NCBI GenBank assembly: GCA_964397565.1
Contig: CAYNJC010000017.1
Span: 31,071 to 95,070, forward strand
DNA from: JAPLST01 sp964397565
GTDB taxonomy: Bacteria; Auribacterota; UBA3054; JAPLST01
Length of the DNA: 64,000 nt
Reading direction: 5' to 3'
Below are positions 7,325-16,573 of the stretch, piece after piece. Made by a program: the position numbers and the translations under genes. Each line of letters opens with the position of its first letter. The first letter of the stretch is position 1. A model generated the notes under the pieces. That model ran no database searches, was not told where the DNA came from, and saw nothing but the letters and a program-made list of their open reading frames with translations.

Positions 7325-8815
7325 ATGGACATTCTCGAGGCAAAAAACATAGTGAAATCATTTCCGGGAGTGAAAGCGCTTTCCGGAGTTGACTTTTCTG
7401 TGCGCCCTGGAGAAGTTCACGCGCTCATGGGGGAGAATGGCGCCGGAAAAAGCACCCTCGTAAAAATCATCACCGGAGTTTACAGGCAGGACGATGGCGA
7501 AATATTTTTTAACGGGAGGAGCATTAATCCAGGTTCGACAAGAGAAGCGGAAGCCTGCGGCATCAGCACGGTGTATCAGGAGGTGAATCTTCTTCCGGAA
7601 ATGTCGGTCGCTGAAAATATCTGCCTCGGACGCCAGCCAAAACTATTTGGTCTGATACACTGGAGCGCCGTCAGAAAACGCGCCGTGGCGGCGCTAAAAA
7701 GACTCGAACTCGACCTTGATGTTTCAAGGAATCTCGCCTACTACTCAATTGCCGTTCAGCAACTGATCGCGATAGCACGCGCCCTGGACATTGACTGCAA
7801 GTTGCTGATCCTGGATGAGCCTACCTCCAGCCTTGATGCAAAAGAGGTGGACGAACTTTTCACCGTGCTTGGAAAACTCCGGGCCCAGGGAATGGCGATC
7901 ATCTTCATAACTCACTTCCTTGATCAGGTGTATCAGATAAGCGACAGGATCACCATTCTCAGGGATGGGAGCAAAGTCGGGACTTTTGAGACATCCACAC
8001 TTGCACGTCTTGAAATGGTTGGAAAAATGATTGGAAAAGATCCCGAGCAGGTCAGGGACATGGATAAGAAACGCAAACTTCGCACAAGCGCAGGCAGGGA
8101 CTTTCTCAGGGCGGAACACACCGGACGCACAGGAATGCTGTTCCCCATGGATTTGAACATACGCGCAGGCGAAATAATCGGGCTTGCAGGCCTGCTCGGT
8201 TCAGGACGTTCCGAAACCGCGAGAATGCTGTTTGGAGTTGATCCGCCTGATTCCGGCAAACTTATCATAGATGGCAAAGAAACGGTCAACAGCTCTCCTG
8301 GTAAAGCTGTTAGCCATGGCATTGCGTTGACCGCCGAAGACAGAACAGCCACCGGGATAATTCCCGACCTGACCATCAGGGAAAACATTGTTCTCGCCCT
8401 TCAGGCCAGAGCCGGCATCTTAAAGACCTATACAATTAAAGAACAGCATGCTCTTGCTGACACGTTCATAAAAGCGCTCGGGATAAAAACCCCTGACGCG
8501 GATCAGCTTACAAAACATCTCAGCGGAGGCAACCAGCAGAAAGTCCTGCTCGCCCGCTGGCTCGCGATGAACCCTAAACTCTTTATGCTTGATGAGCCGA
8601 CAAGAGGCATTGATGTTGGCGCTAAGGCTGAAATAGAAAAGGTCATGGCTGAACTCTGTGACAAGGGGATGGCCATGCTTTTCATCAGTTCTGAAATGGA
8701 GGAAGTCACGCGGACATGCGACAGAGTGGTCGTTCTCCGTGACAGAAGGAAGATCGGCGAGATTGCCGGAGAGCAGATAAGCATTCAGTCCATCATGAAC
8801 ATGATCGCGGAATAG
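7325..8815 (+). CDS. ytfR: sugar ABC transporter ATPase, YtfR-like (two ATPase domains)
   Basis: A 496-aa protein with two fused nucleotide-binding domains, as in RbsA/MglA/YtfR. Domain 1 has Walker A GENGAGKST (about 38-46) and Walker B LLILDEPTSSLD. Its signature is the degenerate SIAVQQ. Domain 2 has a degenerate P-loop (GLLGSGRSE), full signature LSGGNQQK and LDEPTRGIDVG. It energises import at the cytoplasmic face for the two permeases encoded directly downstream. The gene opens an operon with the permeases and binding protein; base composition is lower in G+C than the flanking chromosome. Assignment to galactofuranose-type sugars rests mostly on the binding protein of this operon. Confidence 0.85.
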   Translation: MDILEAKNIVKSFPGVKALSGVDFSVRPGEVHALMGENGAGKSTLVKIITGVYRQDDGEIFFNGRSINPGSTREAEACGISTVYQEVNLLPEMSVAENICLGRQPKLFGLIHWSAVRKRAVAALKRLELDLDVSRNLAYYSIAVQQLIAIARALDIDCKLLILDEPTSSLDAKEVDELFTVLGKLRAQGMAIIFITHFLDQVYQISDRITILRDGSKVGTFETSTLARLEMVGKMIGKDPEQVRDMDKKRKLRTSAGRDFLRAEHTGRTGMLFPMDLNIRAGEIIGLAGLLGSGRSETARMLFGVDPPDSGKLIIDGKETVNSSPGKAVSHGIALTAEDRTATGIIPDLTIRENIVLALQARAGILKTYTIKEQHALADTFIKALGIKTPDADQLTKHLSGGNQQKVLLARWLAMNPKLFMLDEPTRGIDVGAKAEIEKVMAELCDKGMAMLFISSEMEEVTRTCDRVVVLRDRRKIGEIAGEQISIQSIMNMIAE

Positions 8816-8854
8816 CAGCAACATGTGTTGTTGCCTTTAGAGATGATTGGAAAC

Positions 8855-9949
8855 ATGGAAAAACAAAACACTATATTCAAGGACAACCTGTTCACGCGGC
8901 TTTTCTGGCCTCTGATGGCGCTTGGACTTCTGCTTGTCTTCAATCTTATATGCACACAAGGATTCTTCCATATAGAAGTGCGCGACGGACATTTTTATGG
9001 AACGCTCCTTGACATACTAAACCATGGCAGCAAAGTCATGGTTCTTGCCATTGGCATGACGCTGGTTATTGCGACAAAAGGCGTTGACCTTTCGGTCGGC
9101 GCCGTGATGGCGGTTGCGGGCGCCGTGGCGGCTCTGCTTGTAGGCCAGGTCGAGCATGGATGGATATTCTGCGATGGATTCACCCTTGGCGGTCTTGTTC
9201 CCCTGCTGAACGCCCATCAGCTCTCCTGGTTTCTCCCGGTCATTGCGGCCTTGCTGGTTTCACTGGTCGCAGGCTTCTGGAATGCGCTGCTCGTGGCGGG
9301 ATTCAGAATTCAGCCGATCGTCGCCACCCTTGTCCTGATGGTTGCCGGCAGGGGCATTGCACAGCTAATCACTGACGGACAGATAATTACATTCACAAAC
9401 ACGGGCCTTGTTTATCTCGGCAACGGATATTTTCTCCGCGTTCCGGTTTCGGTCTGGATTGCGATGGGCGTTTTCACAGTGGTCGCGATTCTTGTCAGAA
9501 AAACCGCGCTGGGGCTCTTTATAGAATCCGTCGGCAACAATGAAACCGCAAGTTTCTATGCAGGCATCCACTCGAAAACGATCAAGGGATTAACCTATGT
9601 CATCTGTGGATTGTGCGCCGGTGTTGCAGGTCTTATCGCGTCTTCCAATATCAAATGCGCGGACTCTAATAATGCCGGACTCTATCTTGAACTTGATGCG
9701 ATTCTGGCAGTGGTTATCGGTGGAACTTCTCTGAACGGCGGAAGATTCTTTCTCGCCGGTTCAATTGCAGGAGCGATTCTCATCCAGACCCTCACGACAA
9801 CAATGTATGCCAGGGATGTGAGCCCGCACGTGGCGGCAGTCCCTAAAGCTCTTGTCATCATCATGGTCTGTCTCATGCAGTCGGAAACATTCCGGAACAG
9901 AGCGGCGGGAATTTTCAAGAGATCACGAAAGCGGGCATGGTCATTGTGA
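8855..9949 (+). CDS. ytfT: sugar ABC transporter permease, YtfT-like
   Basis: An inner-membrane permease of the RbsC/AraH family. The family motif appears as ATKGVDLSVGAVMAVAGA near the N-terminus, and the C-terminal part has LDAILAVVIGGTSLNGG. Eight to ten membrane helices are likely. ATG 8855 is taken as start; ATG 8843 and GTG 8825 are in frame and possible. The 3' end overlaps the next permease by 13 bp, so the two are probably translationally coupled and form a heterodimeric channel. Confidence 0.85.
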   Translation: MEKQNTIFKDNLFTRLFWPLMALGLLLVFNLICTQGFFHIEVRDGHFYGTLLDILNHGSKVMVLAIGMTLVIATKGVDLSVGAVMAVAGAVAALLVGQVEHGWIFCDGFTLGGLVPLLNAHQLSWFLPVIAALLVSLVAGFWNALLVAGFRIQPIVATLVLMVAGRGIAQLITDGQIITFTNTGLVYLGNGYFLRVPVSVWIAMGVFTVVAILVRKTALGLFIESVGNNETASFYAGIHSKTIKGLTYVICGLCAGVAGLIASSNIKCADSNNAGLYLELDAILAVVIGGTSLNGGRFFLAGSIAGAILIQTLTTTMYARDVSPHVAAVPKALVIIMVCLMQSETFRNRAAGIFKRSRKRAWSL

Positions 9950-10929
9950 AATTGCTGAAACTACAGACACGCTATATTCCGCTGCTTGCTACCGCATCTG
10001 TTTTTGCGATCTTGTACAGTATCGGACTTGCAAGTTTTTCACACTTCGGATCTCTCCGTGTCTTTGTCAATCTGCTCGGTGACAATGCCTTCCTCGGCAT
10101 CGCCGCGATTGGCGCCACATTTGTGATTCTTTCAGGCGGGATAGACCTTTCCGTCGGTTCGGTCATCGCATGTACCAGCATACTCATGGCCACTCTTCTG
10201 GAAAAGGGGTGGGTGCCTGCGACCGTGATTTCAATGGCCCTGCTCTTCGGCATATGCTTTGGCGCCGCGATGGGATGCCTGATTCATTGTTTTGCGCTCC
10301 CCGCATTTCTCGTGACTCTTGCCGGCATGTTTTTTGCGCGGGGGCTCGGCTTCATTATTCATCCTCAGGCTTTGGGAATCAACCATCCGTTTTTCCTGAA
10401 CACGATAGGAGACAACCTTGCCATCCGACTTCCACACGGTGTTGAGTTTCCATTTACCGCAAGCTGTTTTGTGGTGGCCCTCCTTGTGGCAATGGCCATT
10501 GCCCACATGACCGTTTTCGGAAGGAATGTCTATGCCGTAGGGGGCAATGAACAGGCCGCCAAACTTATGGGCGTCAGGATCGGGTCTGCAAAACTCATGA
10601 TCTACACGCTGGCGGGATTTTTCTCCGCGCTTGCCGGCGTTGTTTTCACATTTTACATGCAGTCAGGAAACCCGGCCTCCTGTGTCGGGCTTGAACTCGA
10701 CGCCATAGCGGCAGTGGTAATAGGCGGAACTCTTCTTTCCGGCGGCGTAGGATATCTGGCGGGCACATTCCTCGGCATACTTGTCCTCGGGCTTATCCAG
10801 ACCTTGATAACATTTCATGGGGATCTCAACACCTGGTGGACAAAGATTGTCATCGGCATGCTTGTCTTAGTATTCATATTGTTGCAGAATCTCGTGACAA
10901 CCATGACGAAAAAGGGAATCGCGCAATGA
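9937..10929 (+). CDS. yjfF: sugar ABC transporter permease, YjfF-like
   Basis: The second permease of the pair, 330 aa. It has the same family landmarks: LSGGIDLSVGSVIA, LVTLAGMFFARG and LDAIAAVVIGGTLLSGG. In E. coli the galactofuranose importer uses two different permeases (YtfT and YjfF); the same arrangement here supports that identity over ribose-type systems with a single permease. It starts inside the end of the preceding gene and is followed after 31 bp by the binding-protein gene. Confidence 0.85.
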   Translation: MVIVKLLKLQTRYIPLLATASVFAILYSIGLASFSHFGSLRVFVNLLGDNAFLGIAAIGATFVILSGGIDLSVGSVIACTSILMATLLEKGWVPATVISMALLFGICFGAAMGCLIHCFALPAFLVTLAGMFFARGLGFIIHPQALGINHPFFLNTIGDNLAIRLPHGVEFPFTASCFVVALLVAMAIAHMTVFGRNVYAVGGNEQAAKLMGVRIGSAKLMIYTLAGFFSALAGVVFTFYMQSGNPASCVGLELDAIAAVVIGGTLLSGGVGYLAGTFLGILVLGLIQTLITFHGDLNTWWTKIVIGMLVLVFILLQNLVTTMTKKGIAQ

Positions 10930-10960
10930 AAACAAACAATCACAGCAAGGAGATCAAGGA

Positions 10961-11929
10961 ATGAAAAAGAAACTCGTGATGCTGGGGCTCTTAGCCGGCG
11001 TTGCAGCATTGTCAATGCTTCTTACAGCATGTGGTCAGGATGAAACAACAAAGAAGAAATTGGTGGTGGGCTTCAGCCAAATAGGAGCTGAAAGCGCCTG
11101 GCGCACGGCTAATACGACTTCAATTAAGGATGAGGCAGAAAAAAGGGGGATGGCGCTTAAATTCTCGGATGCCCAGCAGAAACAGGAAAACCAGATAAAG
11201 GCTATCAGAAGTTTTATCGCCCAGGGCGTTGACGTGATTGCTTTTTCTCCAGTTGTTGAGACGGGATGGGAACCGGTCCTCAAAGAAGCCAAGCGGGCGA
11301 AGATTCCGGTGATTCTCTCGGACAGGTCTGTTGAAGTCTCCGATCCAAGTCTGTATGTGACCTTCATCGGTTCCGATTTCGTAGAGGAAGGACGCAGAGC
11401 CGGCCAATGGCTGGCTGAAACAACCGGTGGTAAAGCACAGATTGCGGAACTTGTCGGAACTCCGGGCGCGGCTCCCGCCATTGACCGCAAAAAAGGATTC
11501 GAAGAAGTAATTGCAGAATATCCTGAGATGCAGATCATCAAATCCCAGAGCGGTGATTTTACAAGGGCTAAAGGCAAGGAAGTCATGGAGGCATTTCTGA
11601 AATCTCCGGAAGGCAATACTATAACGGCGCTATATGCCCACAATGACGATATGGCTCTGGGTGCCATTCAGGCAATAGAAGAGGCCGGGAAGAAACCTGG
11701 AAAGGATATTGTAATTGTCTCTATTGACGGTGTCAGGGGAGCTTTTGAAGCGATGGTTGCTGGCAAACTGAACTGCACGGTTGAATGCAATCCGCTCATA
11801 GGCCCTCAGCTTTTCGACGTGATTGAGAACATTACAGATGGCAAGGAAGTTGCCAAACGAGTTGTTTCGGAAGAAGGCGTATACGACCAGACCCAAGCGG
11901 CAAAAGCGCTGCCCAAAAGAAAGTACTGA
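10961..11929 (+). CDS. ytfQ: furanose-binding lipoprotein, YtfQ-like
   Basis: A 322-aa periplasmic binding protein. A signal with lipobox LLTAC (Cys about 24) suggests membrane tethering. The mature chain is strikingly like E. coli YtfQ: VGFSQIGAESAWR, QQKQENQIKAIRSFIAQGVD, VETGWEPVLKEAK, DRKKGF, SQSGDFTRAKGKEVMEAF and YAHNDDMALGAIQAIEEAG. YtfQ binds galactofuranose. AGGAG/AGGA runs directly before ATG 10961 give a strong ribosome binding site. Unlike E. coli, where ytfQ comes first, it is the last gene of the operon here. The GH127 enzyme encoded next could release furanose sugars for it; L-arabinofuranose is an alternative ligand. Confidence 0.88.
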   Translation: MKKKLVMLGLLAGVAALSMLLTACGQDETTKKKLVVGFSQIGAESAWRTANTTSIKDEAEKRGMALKFSDAQQKQENQIKAIRSFIAQGVDVIAFSPVVETGWEPVLKEAKRAKIPVILSDRSVEVSDPSLYVTFIGSDFVEEGRRAGQWLAETTGGKAQIAELVGTPGAAPAIDRKKGFEEVIAEYPEMQIIKSQSGDFTRAKGKEVMEAFLKSPEGNTITALYAHNDDMALGAIQAIEEAGKKPGKDIVIVSIDGVRGAFEAMVAGKLNCTVECNPLIGPQLFDVIENITDGKEVAKRVVSEEGVYDQTQAAKALPKRKY

Positions 11930-12011
11930 CGATATGAAATTCAATGAACAGTGTTTCAATAGGTCAACTTCTACACACTAACTTATTACAACAATGACTC
12001 TGGAGATCACC

Positions 12012-14033
12012 ATGAAACTCGCAACATCCATTCTTCTGACACTGGGATGCTTGTCCGCAGGCGCCGCTGAAGCGCACGCACCCGCAACGGGCACCACGAC
12101 GCTGCAAGCGGTGGCCTTCCGGCCGTATCCAATCAAGGCGATCAAACCCGGCGGCTGGCTGGCCAAGCAGCTCAAGATCCAAGCCGATGGCATGAGCGGC
12201 CACTTGGACGAATTCTGGCCGGATCTGAAGGACAGCCGCTGGATCGGCGGAACAGGAACGCAGAACGACTGGGAGCGCATGCCGTACTGGCTGGACGGGG
12301 TCATCCCGCTGGCGTGGCAGCTTGACGATGCCCCGCTGAAAGCCCGGATCACCGGGTACATAGATCAGATCATCAAGCGTCAGGGGAAAGACGGCTGGAT
12401 TGGCCCGAGGCCCGAGGAGCATAATAACTATAACGACCGGTGGGTGCAGCTTCTCCTGCTGAAGCTGCTGACGGTCTATTACGACGCGAGTGGCGACGCG
12501 CGCGTTCCGGCCGTAGTGGAGAAGTCCCTGCGCTGCTTCGCGCGTTCCTTCAAGGAAGGGAAAGATTTGAGCGGATGGGGGCAGGATCGCGGCTTCGAGG
12601 GGCTTATTGCGGTGTACTGGCTGTATGAGAGAACCAAGGAGCCCTGGTTGCTGGACCTGGCCGAACAATTGCGTCAGCATACCCTGGATTGGCAGAAGAC
12701 ATTCTCACACTGGGCCCATACCGGGCGCACGCCCACGGGCAAATGGAACAGGGAGGGCCATGTCGTCAACAACGCCATGGCCATCAAGGCCGGCGCTCTG
12801 TATTGGCGACTGAGCGGCAAGGAGGCGGACCGGCAATTCGTGTATGAAATGATGGGCAAGCTCGATCAGTGTCACGGCATGCCCACCGGTGTGTTCAGCG
12901 GCGACGAATGCCTGGCTGGCTTGAGTGCGATCCAGGGCACGGAACTGTGTTCAGTGGTGGAATATATGTACACTCTGGAGTGCTTGATCTCCATCCTTGG
13001 CGATCCCTTGCTGGCCGACCGTCTGGAACGGATTGCTTACAATGCGCTACCAGCTACCATCTCGAAGAACATGTGGTCGCACCAGTATGACCAGCAGGTG
13101 AACCAGATCGAATGCAGTGTCCGGACCAACCGTTCGTGGACCACCAACGCAGGGGATTCCAACATCTTCGGGTTAGAACCCAGTTTCGGATGCTGCACGG
13201 CGAACTTCAGCCAGGGCTGGCCGAAGTTCGCCGCTCATCTGTGGATGCAGACCGCAGACGGCGGCATCGCCGCCGTGGCCTATGCGCCGTCCCGGCTAGT
13301 GACGCAGATCGGCACGGTGCCGGTGTCGGTGGAACTGGAGACCGGCTATCCCTTCCGCGACGAACTGCGCTTCACGGTGAGCGTCGCGCAGGCGGTGGAT
13401 TTCCCCCTGCTGCTACGGATTCCGCAATGGGCGAAGCAGGCCACTTTGGAGATGGACGGCAAGAGCCAGCGCATCGAAGCGCCGGGCTCCTTCTACCGGA
13501 TTCAGCGCCGCTGGCAAGGAAAGGTCGTGCTGACCCTGAAGCTGCCGATGAACCCCGAAGCCCTGCCGAGGCCGAACGGAGCCCTCTCCATCGCGCGCGG
13601 CCCGCTTGTGTATGGGCTCAAGATAGGAGAAGACTGGAAGCTGCTGAAGACGAAGGAGCCGAACCGCGAACTGCCGCATGCGGACTGGGAGGTTTATCCG
13701 ACCACGTCGTGGAACTATGCACTGGCAACCTCGGGCAAAACTCTGGCTGGCGACATTTGCTTTAAGGAGCGGCCGCTTGGGGAGAAGGTTTTCTCTCCGG
13801 AGGGCGCCCCGGTGGTTGCCACCATCAAGGCCCGGCGTGTGTCGGAATGGCGTGAGGAAAACGGTTCCGCCCAGCCGACACCGGCCAGCCCCGTTGCCAC
13901 GGCCGAGCCTAACGAACAGGTGACGCTCATTCCTTATGGATGCACCAGCTTGCGCATCGCGGAGTTCCCGCTGGCCGGGAGTCAAGCTGCCGGGAAAAGC
14001 GCGGGGGCGAAAACCCGAGGAGAAAAACCATGA
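12012..14033 (+). CDS. secreted GH127 beta-L-arabinofuranosidase (DUF1680 family)
   Basis: A 673-aa glycoside hydrolase with a Sec signal peptide (MKLATSILLTLGCLSAGAAEA). GGAG six to seven bases upstream fixes ATG 12012; the in-frame ATG 11994 would add six residues before the signal. In characterised GH127 enzymes a Zn ion is held by a Glu, and by cysteines, one of which is the nucleophile. Here those positions appear as TELCSVVE and as FGCCTAN. The (alpha/alpha)6 barrel landmarks PYWLDGVIPLAW and NNAMAIKAGALYW are present, followed by beta-sandwich domains. It probably removes beta-L-arabinofuranosyl units in the periplasm or outside, next to an importer for furanose sugars. GEKP end overlaps the start of a truncated gene (ATGA). 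Confidence 0.85.
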   Translation: MKLATSILLTLGCLSAGAAEAHAPATGTTTLQAVAFRPYPIKAIKPGGWLAKQLKIQADGMSGHLDEFWPDLKDSRWIGGTGTQNDWERMPYWLDGVIPLAWQLDDAPLKARITGYIDQIIKRQGKDGWIGPRPEEHNNYNDRWVQLLLLKLLTVYYDASGDARVPAVVEKSLRCFARSFKEGKDLSGWGQDRGFEGLIAVYWLYERTKEPWLLDLAEQLRQHTLDWQKTFSHWAHTGRTPTGKWNREGHVVNNAMAIKAGALYWRLSGKEADRQFVYEMMGKLDQCHGMPTGVFSGDECLAGLSAIQGTELCSVVEYMYTLECLISILGDPLLADRLERIAYNALPATISKNMWSHQYDQQVNQIECSVRTNRSWTTNAGDSNIFGLEPSFGCCTANFSQGWPKFAAHLWMQTADGGIAAVAYAPSRLVTQIGTVPVSVELETGYPFRDELRFTVSVAQAVDFPLLLRIPQWAKQATLEMDGKSQRIEAPGSFYRIQRRWQGKVVLTLKLPMNPEALPRPNGALSIARGPLVYGLKIGEDWKLLKTKEPNRELPHADWEVYPTTSWNYALATSGKTLAGDICFKERPLGEKVFSPEGAPVVATIKARRVSEWREENGSAQPTPASPVATAEPNEQVTLIPYGCTSLRIAEFPLAGSQAAGKSAGAKTRGEKP

Positions 14034-14092
14034 ACGCGCCAAAAACGCCTGCCTTGAATCTCGCCATCCTGATCGGCGGCGTCGACAGTTGA
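14030..14092 (+). pseudogene. truncated gene after GH127
   Basis: GAGGAG seven bases upstream and an ATGA overlap with the GH127 stop mark a genuine translation start, but the frame ends after 20 codons (MNAPKTPALNLAILIGGVDS). The stop lies in the first bases of the long direct repeat (from 14087). The simplest reading is that the repeat arrived inside, or recombined into, a further gene of the same operon and removed the rest. Confidence 0.5.
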
Positions 14093-14248
14093 CAAATGCA
14101 ACTTGGGTATCTGGCATCCACAATCAGCATTGCATGGTGATTGATCCCTGGCATCCGTGCAATCCGTGGTGGAACGCTGCTGGCAGAATTTTGACCATGG
14201 TTATTATGTGAGTGACTGGGCTGGGTGCTGCATGCCCCGCGCGGAGCG
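14087..14248 (+). repeat. long direct repeat, right copy
   Basis: About 162 bp similar to 5436-5596 in the same orientation, beginning AGTTGACAAATGCA. It cuts off the gene started at 14030. See the left copy for the segment enclosed. Confidence 0.7.
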
Positions 14249-14740
14249 TCGAAGGGGAACGCGGCACGCCCGTGCCGCTGAGCGGCGGCGGGATTTCCAG
14301 ATCCCGCCATGTTCTCGTGCAGCACGACAATGTGGGTTGCAGAGATGCGGAAGTTGTCGGCGGTTTCCTGCACGGCGCCTTCCAGCAGAAAGTGCGATCG
14401 GGCGATCGCACCTACCTTCAGCCGATCGGGCGATCGGCGCTCCCTTCGCGGCGTGGCAGCGGTGCAGCAGATGCGCGACGCGGTGTTTGCGCATCGACGT
14501 GGCTGCTGTGACAGTCCGGCAGTGGTGCCGAGGGGAACGCGGCACACCCGTGCCGCTGAGCGGTGGCGGGATTTCCATATCCCGCCAAGTTCTCATGCGA
14601 CACGACAATTCAAGGTTGCAGAAGTGCAGAAGTTGCTGGCGGTTCCGTGTATGTGCCTTCCGCCGGAGACTGCGATCGGGCGATCGCAGCTACCTTCAGC
14701 CGATCGGGCGATCGGCGTTCCCTTCGCGGCGTGGCAGTCG
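14249..14740. repeat. cluster of palindromic REP-like repeats (two tandem units)
   Basis: Two related units, starting near 14250 and near 14527, each contain a GGGGAACGCGGCAC block, a G/C-rich palindrome (GGCGGGATTTCCATATCCCG type, stem GGCGGGAT/ATCCCGCC) and blocks CGATCGGGCGATCG that are themselves palindromic. The same modules lie in inverted order at 20020-20150. No ORF here is credible. These are plausible targets of the RAYT transposase. Confidence 0.6.
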
Positions 14741-15081
14741 CGCATGAACGCGGATGGGCGCATTAACATTTACAGAGCACAAACCTGTTGATTGCTCGGC
14801 GTGTTCAGCGCCTCGGCGGTGAATCTGTTCTGACTCCAGCGCAGATCGCCAGCTGAACTGGCTCCCACTCTGCCGAGATGCAGCGGGTCCAGGCATGGAG
14901 TTTGCCGTTTTACATATCCATTCCTCCATTCTTCCATCCCTGTAGATGAGTAGATGAAGCACGGCACCCGGCCCCACGGACACTACGGTGCTGAACTCCA
15001 AATTCATTCGCCGCGAACGAATTTACGCAGCAGCAACCCTCCATTCCTCCATTCCTCCAGCCTTTCACTCGCCGCCGACGC
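14741..15081 (+). other. gene-free spacer
   Basis: Contains the 36-bp block shared with 5697-5732 (here 14840-14875), a stretch at about 14740-14825 that is similar to the reverse complement of 17237-17330, and short CCATTCCT tandem repeats near 14920 and 15040. No gene seen. Confidence 0.5.
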
Positions 15082-15110
15082 TTGCCTCACCACGGAAATT
15101 TTGTTACACT
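15082..15110 (+). promoter_or_regulatory. sigma70-like promoter of the DUF1638-MgtC pair
   Basis: TTGCCT (15082-15087), 17-bp spacer, TACACT (15105-15110). The ATG is only 12 bases further on, so the leader would be about five bases long. Confidence 0.5.
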
Positions 15111-15122
15111 ACCCGCACGACT

Positions 15123-15887
15123 ATGAAGCTCTGCCTGTTGGCCTGTAATGTTTTTCTGCGCGAAGCGTGCCACTGCCTGGTGCGTTCACCGCATGTGATT
15201 GATCCCCTCTTTCTCGAACTGGGCGAACACGCCCGGCCAGATGGTTTACGCGCCATGCTCCAGGCGAAGATTGACGAATGCAGCGCGGCGCCGCGTGGCT
15301 ATGACGCCATTTGCCTGCTGTACGGCCTGTGCGGCAATGCGACCAACGGCTTGGTTGCGCGTTCGATTCCACTGGTCCTGCCGCGCGCGCATGATTGCTG
15401 TACCGTGCTGCTGGGCTCGAAGCACCGTTTTCGCGAACTGTTCGGCGATAATCCCAGCACGCCGTTCAGTTCGGTTGGCTATGCCGAGCGCGGCGATTAT
15501 TATTTGCGCCTCGACGAGGGCATGCCGACGGTGCATTGCGGCGATGGGTATGCCGAGCTGGTTGCGCGCTATGGCGAGGAGAACGCGCGCTATGTCTGGG
15601 AGACGATGCATCCCACCGGCGCGGCGGCCAGCCACAAAGCCGTCTTCATCGAATTTGACGAGACCGCCCATCTCGGTCTGGCGCAGCGCGTCCGCCAGCA
15701 GGCCGAACAGGAGCAGAAGGAGTTTACTTTGTTGCGCGGCGACTTGCGCTTGATCCGGGCCTTGCTCGACGGCGCATGGTCTGACGAGGATTTTCTGGTC
15801 GTGCCGCCCGGTCAGTCTGTCGCGGCCGTGTACGACTGGGACACGATTGTGCGCGCCGAACCCTTGCCTGGAGTTGCACCATGCTGA
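15123..15887 (+). CDS. DUF1638 family protein
   Basis: A 254-aa cytosolic protein with the landmarks of DUF1638: an early Cys-containing strand (LCLLACNVF), LREACHCL, IDECSAAPRGYDAICLLYG, LCGNATNGL and the conserved PRAHDCCTVLLGSKHRF. The biochemical function is unknown; relatives are often encoded near corrinoid methyltransferases and their activators, and a UroD/MtaA-like gene lies 6 kb away. ATG 15123 is used because family homology begins at once and a promoter ends 12 bases upstream. Its stop overlaps the start of the MgtC-family gene by 7 bp, so the two are coupled. Confidence 0.75.
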   Translation: MKLCLLACNVFLREACHCLVRSPHVIDPLFLELGEHARPDGLRAMLQAKIDECSAAPRGYDAICLLYGLCGNATNGLVARSIPLVLPRAHDCCTVLLGSKHRFRELFGDNPSTPFSSVGYAERGDYYLRLDEGMPTVHCGDGYAELVARYGEENARYVWETMHPTGAAASHKAVFIEFDETAHLGLAQRVRQQAEQEQKEFTLLRGDLRLIRALLDGAWSDEDFLVVPPGQSVAAVYDWDTIVRAEPLPGVAPC

Positions 15888-16573
15888 TGGACTGGTTGCA
15901 TTCAGAAACGTCGGATTACGTCTTGCGCATCTGCGCGGCCGCGCTGTGCGGCGGGATTATCGGCTTTGAACGCGACCGGCACGGCAAAGCCGCCGGCGTG
16001 CGCACGCACCTGCTGGTCTCGGTTGGCTCGGCGCTCTTCACCGTCATGTCGTTTGTCATTGCCGCCGCCGCTGGCCAAGCCAGTGATCCCGGCCGGATCG
16101 CCGCGCAGGTGGTCACCGGCATGGGCTTTCTCGGCGCCGGCACGATTATGAAGGAAGGCATGAATGTGCGCGGCCTGACCACGGCCGCCTGTTTGTGGAC
16201 CGTGTCTGCCATCGGCATGACCTGCGGCGCGGCGCGTTATGGCCTGGCGGGCGCCGCGACCCTGCTGACGATCGGCTTCTTGATTGGCTTGAATTATTTC
16301 GAACAGTTGTATCACAAGGACATTGATCGCATGCTGAAAATCACGTGCGCCCACTCGGTTGACGTGGCCACCGTGATTGCCTGCGTCAAACAGCATAATT
16401 TGGTGATTGATTCGCTCGATTTGAGCCGCAATTACGACGACGACACCACGGTCATCCGCCTGCTGCTGCACATGCACAGCAGCACGTTTACCGACGCCCA
16501 GTCGAGCGCGCTGGTCAACAGCATCGAGGAATGCGGGGTAAAACTGAAGTCGGTCAAGTGGGAGCGGCCGTGA
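15881..16573 (+). CDS. MgtC/SapB family membrane protein
   Basis: A 230-aa protein. Residues 1-140 are the MgtC membrane domain with its signature positions: GGIIGFERDRHGKAAGVRTH, GSALFTV, AAQVVTGMGFLGAGTIM and GLTTAACLWTVSAIGM, in about five helices. The C-terminal ~85 residues form a cytosolic ACT-like domain. MgtC proteins support growth at low Mg2+ or modulate ATP synthase activity in pathogens; in environmental bacteria the role is uncertain. Overlap with the DUF1638 gene suggests joint expression. Confidence 0.85.
   Translation: MLMDWLHSETSDYVLRICAAALCGGIIGFERDRHGKAAGVRTHLLVSVGSALFTVMSFVIAAAAGQASDPGRIAAQVVTGMGFLGAGTIMKEGMNVRGLTTAACLWTVSAIGMTCGAARYGLAGAATLLTIGFLIGLNYFEQLYHKDIDRMLKITCAHSVDVATVIACVKQHNLVIDSLDLSRNYDDDTTVIRLLLHMHSSTFTDAQSSALVNSIEECGVKLKSVKWERP

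Noticed and set aside
14157..14791. Several overlapping frames of 100-200 aa on both strands
   Set aside because: They are made of the palindromic repeat modules, overlap each other in all frames and have Cys/Arg-rich nonsense sequence.
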